A stretch of 9,392 nucleotides of DNA, from assembly GCA_910577765.1 (NCBI GenBank), contig CAJTOV010000148.1, forward strand, positions 1 to 9,392, written 5' to 3'. Position 1 is the stretch's first letter. Every line of letters begins with the position of its first letter. Below are positions 1 through 6,134 of the stretch, piece by piece. The position numbers and the translations under genes are program-made. The notes below the pieces were generated by a model. That model had not been told where the DNA came from. It made no database searches and saw nothing but the letters and a program-made list of their open reading frames with translations. This DNA is from an uncultured Lachnospiraceae bacterium (GTDB taxonomy: Bacteria; Bacillota; Clostridia; Lachnospirales; Lachnospiraceae).

Positions 1-55
1 AGGCGTCACTGGCGCCTGTTAGGGACCGCGCAGCGATTCTGAATGGCCGTATGCC

Positions 56-86
56 GTAACAGTTCAGGGGGTATCTGAACTGTTAC
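56..86. repeat. Perfect palindrome, 12-bp stem, 7-nt loop
   Basis: GTAACAGTTCAG (56-67) and CTGAACTGTTAC (75-86) are exact reverse complements around the loop GGGGTAT. Neither strand has a T-tract directly after the stem (TAAAAAGG on +, GGCATACGG on -), so a plain intrinsic terminator is unlikely. It could be a REP-like palindrome, the end of an upstream transcript or a protein-binding site. The function is not known from the sequence. Confidence 0.6.
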
Positions 87-118
87 TAAAAAGGTTACCG
101 CTAATTCGGGTATCTTCT

Positions 119-137
119 TGTCCGGCTTTGCCGGACA
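119..137. repeat. Short hairpin, 8-bp stem, overlapping the left repeat
   Basis: TGTCCGGC (119-126) and GCCGGACA (130-137) form a perfect 8-bp stem with a TTT loop. The right arm is also the outer arm of the larger hairpin at 131-179, so the two structures exclude each other in any RNA that covers both. The main predicted promoter lies downstream, so only read-through or antisense RNA would contain them. Confidence 0.5.
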
Positions 138-193
138 AAAACAGCCTTACAAGCAAGCTTGACGTCTGTTTTCGTCCGGTTTTCCCCGCCCTG
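131..193 (-). repeat. Left copy of a 63-bp inverted, hairpin-forming repeat
   Basis: Aligned with the reverse complement of 9282-9344, this stretch matches at about 57 of 63 positions by eye. It folds with CCGGACAAAAACAG (131-144) against CTGTTTTCGTCCGG (166-179), one mismatch, plus an inner CAAG/CTTG stem. The similarity includes the loop and about 14 bases outside the hairpin, so this is a repeat family and not just two similar terminators. On + it is followed by TTTT (180-183) and might end an upstream transcript weakly. Confidence 0.75.
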
Positions 194-257
194 TGAGCGG
201 TAGCCGTTAAAATACAAGAAAAAACCATTAATTTGTCCGGCAAAGGTTTCCGGAAGC

Positions 258-266
258 TGATATAAT
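258..266 (+). promoter_or_regulatory. Extended -10 promoter for the arginine operon
   Basis: TGaTATAAT is an exact extended -10 element for the housekeeping sigma factor. The position 17 bases upstream (238-243, CGGCAA) is a poor -35, which fits an extended -10 promoter that may need an activator. An A-rich stretch at about 208-224 could act as an UP-like element. Predicted transcription start is near 273, leaving a leader of about 29 bases, too short for a riboswitch. I saw no clear ArgR box or cre site. Confidence 0.65.
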
Positions 267-301
267 CGGTTTATAACATTGAGGAAAGTGAGGAAATGCT
301 T

Positions 302-1402
302 ATGTCGTTTGAAATGCCCAAATATCATCACCCGGATTTTACCAGACCGGAATTTGTCAACGCGCCGGATGTAACGGTGGCACCGGCTCCCAAAGACGGA
401 GTAGCGCCGGAAAATTATCACAGCACCTCCATGTATCCGGAATATTTTAAGGTAGGCGGCCAGTGGATTCTGGCAGAGGAGAGCCGTATGGATTCCAGTG
501 TGGTCCTCTGCGGGGACGGCCATCTGGAGGTGGTGGAGAACCGGAATATCAGACAGGGGGACCAGGTGATCCTGGGCCGGACGGAAAAATGTGAGGAAGG
601 CATATACATGCACTGCCGGGGCTTTGTGGATGACTCCCAGGAGCTGGAGGACCAGTTTGTATTCCGCCAGGGCCGGAGCCGGGAGACCTCCTATGCCAGG
701 GATTATGACCGGCTTATGGACCTGCTCCGGTATGAAAAGGCCAACGGAGGCAATGTGGTCTGGGTCATGGGACCGGCCTTTGCCTTTGACTACGACGCCA
801 GGAGAGCCATGGAGGCCCTGGTGGATGCCGGCTATGCCCAGGGACTTCTGGCCGGCAATGCCCTGGCCACCCACGACCTGGAGGGAGCCCTTCTGGGAAC
901 TGCCCTGGGTCAGGACATCTACACCCAGAAATCCCAGCCCAACGGCCACTACAACCACCTGGACGTGATCAACAAGGTCCGGCGCAGCGGGTCCATTGCC
1001 GGGTTTATCCGGGATTACAACATCGACAACGGCATCATGTACAGCTGTGTCAAAAATCAGGTTCCCTTTGTGCTTACCGGCTCCATCCGGGATGACGGCC
1101 CTCTGCCGGAGGTCTACGGGGATGTGTATGAAGGGGCAGCCGCCATGCGGGGCCTGGTGAAGAAGGCCACGACGGTGATCTGCCTGGCCACCATGCTTCA
1201 CACCATTGCCACCGGCAACATGACTCCCTCCTTCCGGGTACTGCCGGACGGGACCATCCGCCCGGTCTACCTGTATACGGTGGATGCGGATGAGTTCGTG
1301 GTCAACAAGCTGCTGGACAGGGGAAGCCTTTCCGCCACCACCATCGTCACCAATGTCCAGGATTTCATCACCATTGTGGCCAAGGGGCTGGATGTGATTT
1401 AA
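302..1402 (+). CDS. TIGR00300-family (archaeal-type) ornithine cyclodeaminase
   Basis: Predicted NAD-dependent cytosolic enzyme converting L-ornithine to L-proline and ammonia. It resembles the LOR/SDH-region family that includes the methanogen ornithine cyclodeaminase and the C-terminal part of cyanobacterial ArgZ/AgrE, and is unrelated to the mu-crystallin type. Visible family blocks in the 366-aa product are NYHSTSMYP near residue 40, a nucleotide-site-like VVWVMGPA at 152-159, LLAGNALATHDLE ending at 194, NGHYNHLD at 214-221 and GSIRDDGPLP at 260-269. No arginine dihydrolase domain is fused to it. The start at 302 is preferred because GTGAGG (288-293) lies 8 bases upstream; an in-frame ATG at 296 adds only Met-Leu and sits 2 bases from that site. 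It is the first gene of the operon, 14 bases before arcA. Family recognition is strong. The substrate rests on family knowledge and context; a lysine-ketoglutarate reductase/saccharopine-related role is the alternative. Confidence 0.85.
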   Translation: MSFEMPKYHHPDFTRPEFVNAPDVTVAPAPKDGVAPENYHSTSMYPEYFKVGGQWILAEESRMDSSVVLCGDGHLEVVENRNIRQGDQVILGRTEKCEEGIYMHCRGFVDDSQELEDQFVFRQGRSRETSYARDYDRLMDLLRYEKANGGNVVWVMGPAFAFDYDARRAMEALVDAGYAQGLLAGNALATHDLEGALLGTALGQDIYTQKSQPNGHYNHLDVINKVRRSGSIAGFIRDYNIDNGIMYSCVKNQVPFVLTGSIRDDGPLPEVYGDVYEGAAAMRGLVKKATTVICLATMLHTIATGNMTPSFRVLPDGTIRPVYLYTVDADEFVVNKLLDRGSLSATTIVTNVQDFITIVAKGLDVI

Positions 1403-1416
1403 TAAAGGAGGAAGCC

Positions 1417-2643
1417 ATGGGAATCTGCGTAAAAAGTGAGATCGGGAACCTGAAACGGGTCATGCTCCACAGGCCGGGCCGGGAACTGGAGCAGCTGGTT
1501 CCCGGGGAGCTGGAGCGCCTGCTGTTTGACGACATCCCTTACCTGAAAACAGCCAGACAGGAGCATGACCAGTTTGCAGGGCTTCTGCGGAGCAATGAGG
1601 TGGAAGTGGTCTACCTGGAGGATCTGATGGTGGAGGTTCTGGGCCGGGACCCGGGAATTCGGGAGGCATTTATTGACCAGTACATCCAGGACGGGGGAGC
1701 TATGGCCCACCAGTACCGGGAACCATTAAAGGAGTATCTGATGTCCATCCGGAACGGGAAGGACCTGGTGGAGAAGACCATGGAGGGGGTCCACATGGAG
1801 GAAATCCGCTCCAAGAACGAAAGCCCCCTGGTAGACCTGGTCCGGGACAACCTGCGGTTCGTCACCAATCCCATTCCCAATCTGTATTTCACCAGGGACC
1901 CCTTTGCCTCCATCGGCAACGGCGTAAGCATCAACAGGATGTACTCCGAGACCAGACGGAGGGAGACTCTGTACGGAAAATTTATTATGGATTATCACCC
2001 GGATTTTGCAGGCAGTGTGAAGCAGTATCATCAGCGGGATGATCTGTTCAGCATTGAAGGCGGGGATATTCTGGTATTAAGCAGCCGGGTGCTGGCCGTG
2101 GGCATTTCCCAGAGGACCACCCCGGAAGCCATCGAGCTTCTGGCCAGACGGATCTTTGCCGACGAGGCCTCGGACGTGGAGACCATCCTGGCTCTGGATA
2201 TCCCCAATCTCCGGGCCTACATGCATCTGGACACGGTGCTGACCCAGGTGGACTACGACAAGTTTACCGTGTATCCGGGAATCCTGGGAAGCCTGCGGAT
2301 CTACGAGCTGTGCCGGGGAGACAGGCCGGGTACCCTGCAGGTGTCGGAGCTGGACAACGGTCTGGCCATTGCCCTGGCCACCCACCTGGGCCTGGACCGG
2401 ATCGCCCTGATCCACTGCGGCGGCAGGAACGGGATCGCGTCGGAGCGGGAGCAGTGGAACGACGGGTCCAATACCCTGGCCATTGCGCCGGGGAAGGTGG
2501 TGGTCTATGACCGGAACAACATCACCAACCAGATTCTCAGGGATCACGGACTCCAGGTGCTGGAGATCGCCAGCTCCGAGCTGTCCAGGGGAAGAGGGGG
2601 CCCCAGGTGCATGAGCATGCCCCTGGTACGGGAGGAGATTTAA
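1417..2643 (+). CDS. arcA: Arginine deiminase
   Basis: Hydrolyses L-arginine to citrulline and ammonia, the first step of the arginine deiminase pathway, in the cytosol. The 408-aa length is normal for the family. The guanidino-modifying-enzyme landmarks are present: FTRDP at 158-162, EGGD at 214-217, HLD at 270-272, and the C-terminal RGGPRCMSMPL with nucleophile Cys398. The N-terminal start, with LKRVMLHRPG, is typical. AGGAGG at 1406-1411 sits 5 bases before the ATG, and the gene follows the cyclodeaminase by 14 bases. All catalytic residues appear intact, so it should be active. A 55-base AT-richer gap separates it from arcB, the largest gap in the operon. Identification is secure. Confidence 0.97.
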   Translation: MGICVKSEIGNLKRVMLHRPGRELEQLVPGELERLLFDDIPYLKTARQEHDQFAGLLRSNEVEVVYLEDLMVEVLGRDPGIREAFIDQYIQDGGAMAHQYREPLKEYLMSIRNGKDLVEKTMEGVHMEEIRSKNESPLVDLVRDNLRFVTNPIPNLYFTRDPFASIGNGVSINRMYSETRRRETLYGKFIMDYHPDFAGSVKQYHQRDDLFSIEGGDILVLSSRVLAVGISQRTTPEAIELLARRIFADEASDVETILALDIPNLRAYMHLDTVLTQVDYDKFTVYPGILGSLRIYELCRGDRPGTLQVSELDNGLAIALATHLGLDRIALIHCGGRNGIASEREQWNDGSNTLAIAPGKVVVYDRNNITNQILRDHGLQVLEIASSELSRGRGGPRCMSMPLVREEI

Positions 2644-2653
2644 GAGTTACATA

Positions 2654-2682
2654 TTGCAAAATCATGTATATTTGAATACAAT
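2654..2682 (+). promoter_or_regulatory. Candidate internal promoter before arcB
   Basis: TTGCAA (2654-2659) and TACAAT (2677-2682) are separated by 17 bases, a good sigma-A-like arrangement in an AT-rich gap. However, a start about 7 bases downstream (near 2689) falls at the end of the arcB AGGAGG (2684-2689), so RNA from it would lack a full ribosome site. It may be chance, or it may give a nearly leaderless arcB message. Confidence 0.3.
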
Positions 2683-2698
2683 TAGGAGGTCAAAGACT

Positions 2699-3691
2699 AT
2701 GGGAGTCAATATTCGTGGGAGACATTATCTGAAGCTTTTGGACTATACACCGGAGGAAATCCGCTATCTGCTGGACCTGTCCAAAGATTTCAAACGGCTG
2801 AAACGCAGCGGTACGCCCCACCGGTATCTGGAAGGGAAGAACATTGTCCTGCTGTTTGAGAAGACATCCACCAGGACCCGCTGTTCCTTTGAGGTGGCAG
2901 GCATGGACCTGGGCATGGGGGTCACTTACCTGGACCCGGGCAGTTCCCAGATGGGCAAGAAGGAAAGCATTGCCGATACGGCCAGGGTTCTGGGGCGGCT
3001 TTACGACGGCATTGAGTACCGGGGATTTGACCAGGAGCTGGTGGAGACCCTGGCCGCCTGTGCCGGGGTTCCCGTGTGGAACGGTCTGACAGACCAGTTC
3101 CATCCCACCCAGATGCTGGCAGACCTTCTGACCATTGAGGAAAAGCTGGGCAGACTGAAAGGGGTCAACTTTACCTTTATGGGGGATGCAAGGAACAACA
3201 TGGGCAATTCCCTGATGATTGCCTGCGCCAAGATGGGGCTGAATTTTACTGCCTGCGCACCCAGGGAGCTGTTCCCGGCGGAGAGCCTGGTAAAGGAAGC
3301 ACAGGCCATTGCGGCGGAAAGCGGCTGCCGTGTGACCCTGACCGAGGATGTAAAGGCCGGGACAAAGGATGCCGACGTGATCTACACGGATATCTGGGTA
3401 TCCATGGGAGAGGCGGAGGAGATCTGGGAGACCCGGATCAGGCTTCTGAAAGACTACCAGGTCAACCGGGCCGTCATGGACAATGCAAAGGATACAGCCA
3501 TTTTCATGCACTGTCTTCCTTCCTTCCACGACACGAAAACCACCATCGGACGCCAGATTGCGGACAAGTTCGGTCTGGAGGAGATGGAAGTGACCGATGA
3601 GGTATTTGAGTCCAGGCAGTCTGTGGTCTTTGACGAGGCGGAGAACCGGATGCACACCATCAAGGCCGTAATCTATGCCACACTCTGCTAG
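2699..3691 (+). CDS. arcB: Ornithine carbamoyltransferase, catabolic
   Basis: In this context it runs in the catabolic direction: citrulline plus phosphate gives ornithine and carbamoyl phosphate. The 330-aa protein has the carbamoyl-phosphate loop STRTR at 57-61, HPTQ at 135-138, an ornithine-binding D-IWV-SMG block at 231-237 and HCLP at 271-274, all as in true ornithine transcarbamylases. The ATG at 2699 is chosen because AGGAGG (2684-2689) is 9 bases upstream and MGVNIRGRHYLKLLDY is the usual family N-terminus; the upstream in-frame ATG at 2654 has no ribosome site and adds an atypical 15-residue lead. It lies 12 bases before arcC. The catabolic role is inferred from the arcA and arcC neighbours, since sequence alone does not separate it cleanly from anabolic ArgF. 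Its ornithine product is the predicted substrate of the first gene. Confidence 0.96.
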   Translation: MGVNIRGRHYLKLLDYTPEEIRYLLDLSKDFKRLKRSGTPHRYLEGKNIVLLFEKTSTRTRCSFEVAGMDLGMGVTYLDPGSSQMGKKESIADTARVLGRLYDGIEYRGFDQELVETLAACAGVPVWNGLTDQFHPTQMLADLLTIEEKLGRLKGVNFTFMGDARNNMGNSLMIACAKMGLNFTACAPRELFPAESLVKEAQAIAAESGCRVTLTEDVKAGTKDADVIYTDIWVSMGEAEEIWETRIRLLKDYQVNRAVMDNAKDTAIFMHCLPSFHDTKTTIGRQIADKFGLEEMEVTDEVFESRQSVVFDEAENRMHTIKAVIYATLC

Positions 3692-3703
3692 GGGAGGCGC
3701 CGT

Positions 3704-4714
3704 ATGAAAAAGAAACGGATTGTGGTGGCCCTGGGCGGCAATGCCCTGGGCAACACCCCGGCACAGCAGATTCAGGCAGTCCGCAAGGCATCGGAAGCCA
3801 TTGCCGACCTGGCAAAGCAGGGCCATGAGATTATCATCGGCCATGGCAACGGTCCCCAGGTAGGCATCATCAATTCCGCCATGAGCTATGCGGCAGAGTC
3901 CGGGCCGAAGATTCCCACCATGCCCTTTGCGGAATGCGGGGCCATGTCCCAGGGATTTATCGGCTACCATCTCCAGCAGGCACTGAACCAGGAGCTTCTG
4001 CGCCGCCGGATCAGCCGGACCGTGGTCAGTGTGGTGACCCAGGTGCTGGTTGACCCGGAGGACCCGGCATTCCGGGAGTATACTAAGCCCATCGGCCAGT
4101 TCTACACCCGGGAGCAGGCCAGACGGATGGAACAGGAAAGCGGCTACCGGTTCATGGAGGACGCGGGAAGAGGCTGGCGGAGAGTGGTTCCCTCCCCACA
4201 GCCCCAGCGGATCGTGGAGCTTCCTGCCATCCGCCGGATGGTCCAGAGCGGCCTTCTGGTTATTGCTGTAGGCGGAGGCGGGATTCCGGTGGTGGAAGGA
4301 GCCGACGGCCTTCAGGGCATTGACGCGGTCATTGACAAAGACCGGTCCTGCGCCAGACTGGCCCTGGAACTGAAAGCGGATATTCTTATGATCCTGACGG
4401 CTGTGGACTATGTGTGCATACACTTTGGCAAGCCGGACCAGAAAAGCCTTACCAGCCTTAGCTGCCAGGAGGCCAGAGCCTACCTGGACCAGGGTGAGTT
4501 CGCCAAAGGAAGCATGGCTCCCAAGGTGGAGGCCTGCCTGGACTTTGTGGAACACCTGCCAGGGCGGATGGCAGTGATCACTTCCCTGGAAAAGGCAGGA
4601 GCGGCCCTCCAGGAGGGGACAGGAACCCGGATCGGTTCCGGCAGCTTCTGCCAGGCGGAACCGGAGCCTTTGTATCCCCAGGATTATGTGATCCGGCTGG
4701 ACCGGGCATACTAA
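3704..4714 (+). CDS. arcC: Carbamate kinase
   Basis: Transfers the phosphate of carbamoyl phosphate to ADP, giving ATP and carbamate, which breaks down to CO2 and ammonia. This is the energy-yielding step of the deiminase pathway. The 336-aa protein belongs to the amino-acid-kinase fold: LGGNALG at 10-16, IIIGHGNGPQVG at 43-54, AVGGGGIPV at 188-196 and an IDKDR block at 210-214. GGGGAGG lies just upstream, overlapping the arcB stop, with a gap of 12 bases between the genes, so translation may be coupled. After the usual end of the family (GTRI) there are about 26 further residues (from GSGSFCQ to the stop), making it longer than the usual roughly 310 aa. Identification is secure; the tail has no recognised role. 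Confidence 0.96.
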   Translation: MKKKRIVVALGGNALGNTPAQQIQAVRKASEAIADLAKQGHEIIIGHGNGPQVGIINSAMSYAAESGPKIPTMPFAECGAMSQGFIGYHLQQALNQELLRRRISRTVVSVVTQVLVDPEDPAFREYTKPIGQFYTREQARRMEQESGYRFMEDAGRGWRRVVPSPQPQRIVELPAIRRMVQSGLLVIAVGGGGIPVVEGADGLQGIDAVIDKDRSCARLALELKADILMILTAVDYVCIHFGKPDQKSLTSLSCQEARAYLDQGEFAKGSMAPKVEACLDFVEHLPGRMAVITSLEKAGAALQEGTGTRIGSGSFCQAEPEPLYPQDYVIRLDRAY

Positions 4715-4732
4715 ACAAAGGAGTATAAAACC

Positions 4733-6121
4733 ATGGAAAAGACAAAAAAGACCTTTCAGGCTCCCCATACCTTCGTGATTCTGGTGTGCCTGATCATTCT
4801 GGCATCCATCGCGACTTACATAATCCCTGCCGGTGAATTCACCCGGTACGTGGATGAGGCCACGGGCCGCACCATTGTGGAGGCAGGCAGCTATGTGCAG
4901 ATCGAGTCCAACCCCATCAGCTTCCTGGCCATTCCGGGGCTTGTGTACCGGGCCATTGTCAAGGCGGCCAGCACGGTTACGTTTATCCTGATGATCGGCG
5001 GTGCCTTTGAGATCATCAATGAGACCGGAGCTTTGACTGCCCTGTGCAAGCGTCTGTCCCGGATGTTCCAGGACAAAGCGGTTCTGGTGGTGCCGGTGTT
5101 TCTGACCTTGTTTGCCGTGTTCGGAACCACCATGGGCATGTCCTCGGAGGTGATGATCTTCGTGCCCATGGGCATTGCCCTGGCCACCTCCCTGGGACTG
5201 GATATGGTTACCGGCGTGGCCATGATCACCATGGGTGCTGCCTCCGGTTTCACCGCCGGTCTGCTGAACCCCTTCAACGTAGGCGTGGCCCAGGAGATTG
5301 CGGAAGTTCCCCTGTTCTCCGGCATGGGCTACCGGGCCGTTATTCTGGTGGCACTGCTGGCCATTGATACCGTCTACATTATCTGGTACGAGAAGCGGGT
5401 GAAGAAGCATCCGGAGAAAAGCATTCTGGCAGGCGAGGACATTGCCGCAGAGTTTGTATTTGACAATGGCGACGCGGCAATTTCCATGTCCCAGGCTGCG
5501 GTTCTGGCTATTATGGGAGGCGGCTTTGCCCTGCTGATCTGGGGTCTTGGCAAGAAGGGCTGGTACTTTGAGGAAATGTCTGCCCTGTTCCTGGTCATGG
5601 GGATTCTGGCAGGTGCGGTCAACGGCTTCGGCCCCAACAAGATCGCAAAGCTCTTTGGCCAGGGCGCCAAAGGGATCACCGTAGGCGCCCTGATCGTAGG
5701 TGTGGCCCGGGGTGTGGAGATGGCCCTGTCCGACGCCAGCATTCTGGATACCATTATCAATGCCATTGCCAACCTGGTCAACTTCCTGCCGGGAGCCTTA
5801 AAGGCGGTAGGCATGTTCCTGGCCCAGTCCCTGGTTAACTGTGTCATCACCTCCGGCACCGGCCAGGCAGCCGTGACCATGCCCCTGATGACGCCTGTGG
5901 CGGACTTAATCGGTCTCAGCCGCCAGACTGCGGTCCTGGCCTTTCAGATGGGGGACGGGTTCTCCAACTCGGTACTGCCTACGTCCTCGGCCCTGATGGG
6001 ATATCTGGCCGTGTCCAAGATTCCTTATGCCAAGTGGCTGAAATTCATGATTCCCCTGTTCCTTCTGTGGACACTGGCAGGATGCATATTTATGCTGGGA
6101 GCCCTGGCAATCGGATATTAA
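4733..6121 (+). CDS. YfcC-family amino acid carrier, probable arginine transporter (ArcD-like)
   Basis: Integral membrane protein of 462 aa with about 11-12 hydrophobic segments: one at about 14-32, then a roughly 40-residue loop, segments near 80-95, 115-133 and 140-180, a polar break near 215-250, and a second half ending in a hydrophobic C-terminus. YfcC/DcuC-type marks are YIIPAGEF near the first segment, the ASGFTAGLLNPFNVGVAQ block in the first half and GDGFSNSVLPTSSA in the second half. Members of this family serve as ArcD-type arginine/ornithine exchangers in several Firmicute arc operons. Placed 18 bases after arcC with GGAG upstream, it most likely imports arginine. Because ornithine may be consumed here, exchange against proline or simple uptake is also possible. 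Family is clear; substrate is inferred. Confidence 0.85.
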   Translation: MEKTKKTFQAPHTFVILVCLIILASIATYIIPAGEFTRYVDEATGRTIVEAGSYVQIESNPISFLAIPGLVYRAIVKAASTVTFILMIGGAFEIINETGALTALCKRLSRMFQDKAVLVVPVFLTLFAVFGTTMGMSSEVMIFVPMGIALATSLGLDMVTGVAMITMGAASGFTAGLLNPFNVGVAQEIAEVPLFSGMGYRAVILVALLAIDTVYIIWYEKRVKKHPEKSILAGEDIAAEFVFDNGDAAISMSQAAVLAIMGGGFALLIWGLGKKGWYFEEMSALFLVMGILAGAVNGFGPNKIAKLFGQGAKGITVGALIVGVARGVEMALSDASILDTIINAIANLVNFLPGALKAVGMFLAQSLVNCVITSGTGQAAVTMPLMTPVADLIGLSRQTAVLAFQMGDGFSNSVLPTSSALMGYLAVSKIPYAKWLKFMIPLFLLWTLAGCIFMLGALAIGY

Positions 6122-6134
6122 GGAGAACCGGAAT

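Noticed and set aside
1..295. CRISPR array or tRNA in the repeat-rich leader
   Set aside because: There is no regularly spaced direct repeat and no cloverleaf; the repeats are inverted pairs.
273..301. Riboswitch or attenuator in the operon leader
   Set aside because: The predicted leader is only about 29 bases, too short for an aptamer. The hairpins at 56-193 lie upstream of the promoter.
101..1201. Open frame of 366 codons on the - strand covering the leader and most of the first gene
   Set aside because: It runs through the hairpin repeat and promoter and opposite a recognised enzyme, with no domain resemblance.
2654..2698. arcB start at 2654, giving 345 residues
   Set aside because: No ribosome site precedes it, the added residues do not resemble the family, and AGGAGG is correctly placed for 2699.
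2690..5410. Long open frame of 906 codons on the - strand opposite arcB, arcC and the carrier gene
   Set aside because: It lies opposite three secure genes and comes from their GC-rich codon use. The translation is rich in His, Gly and Gln with no family resemblance.
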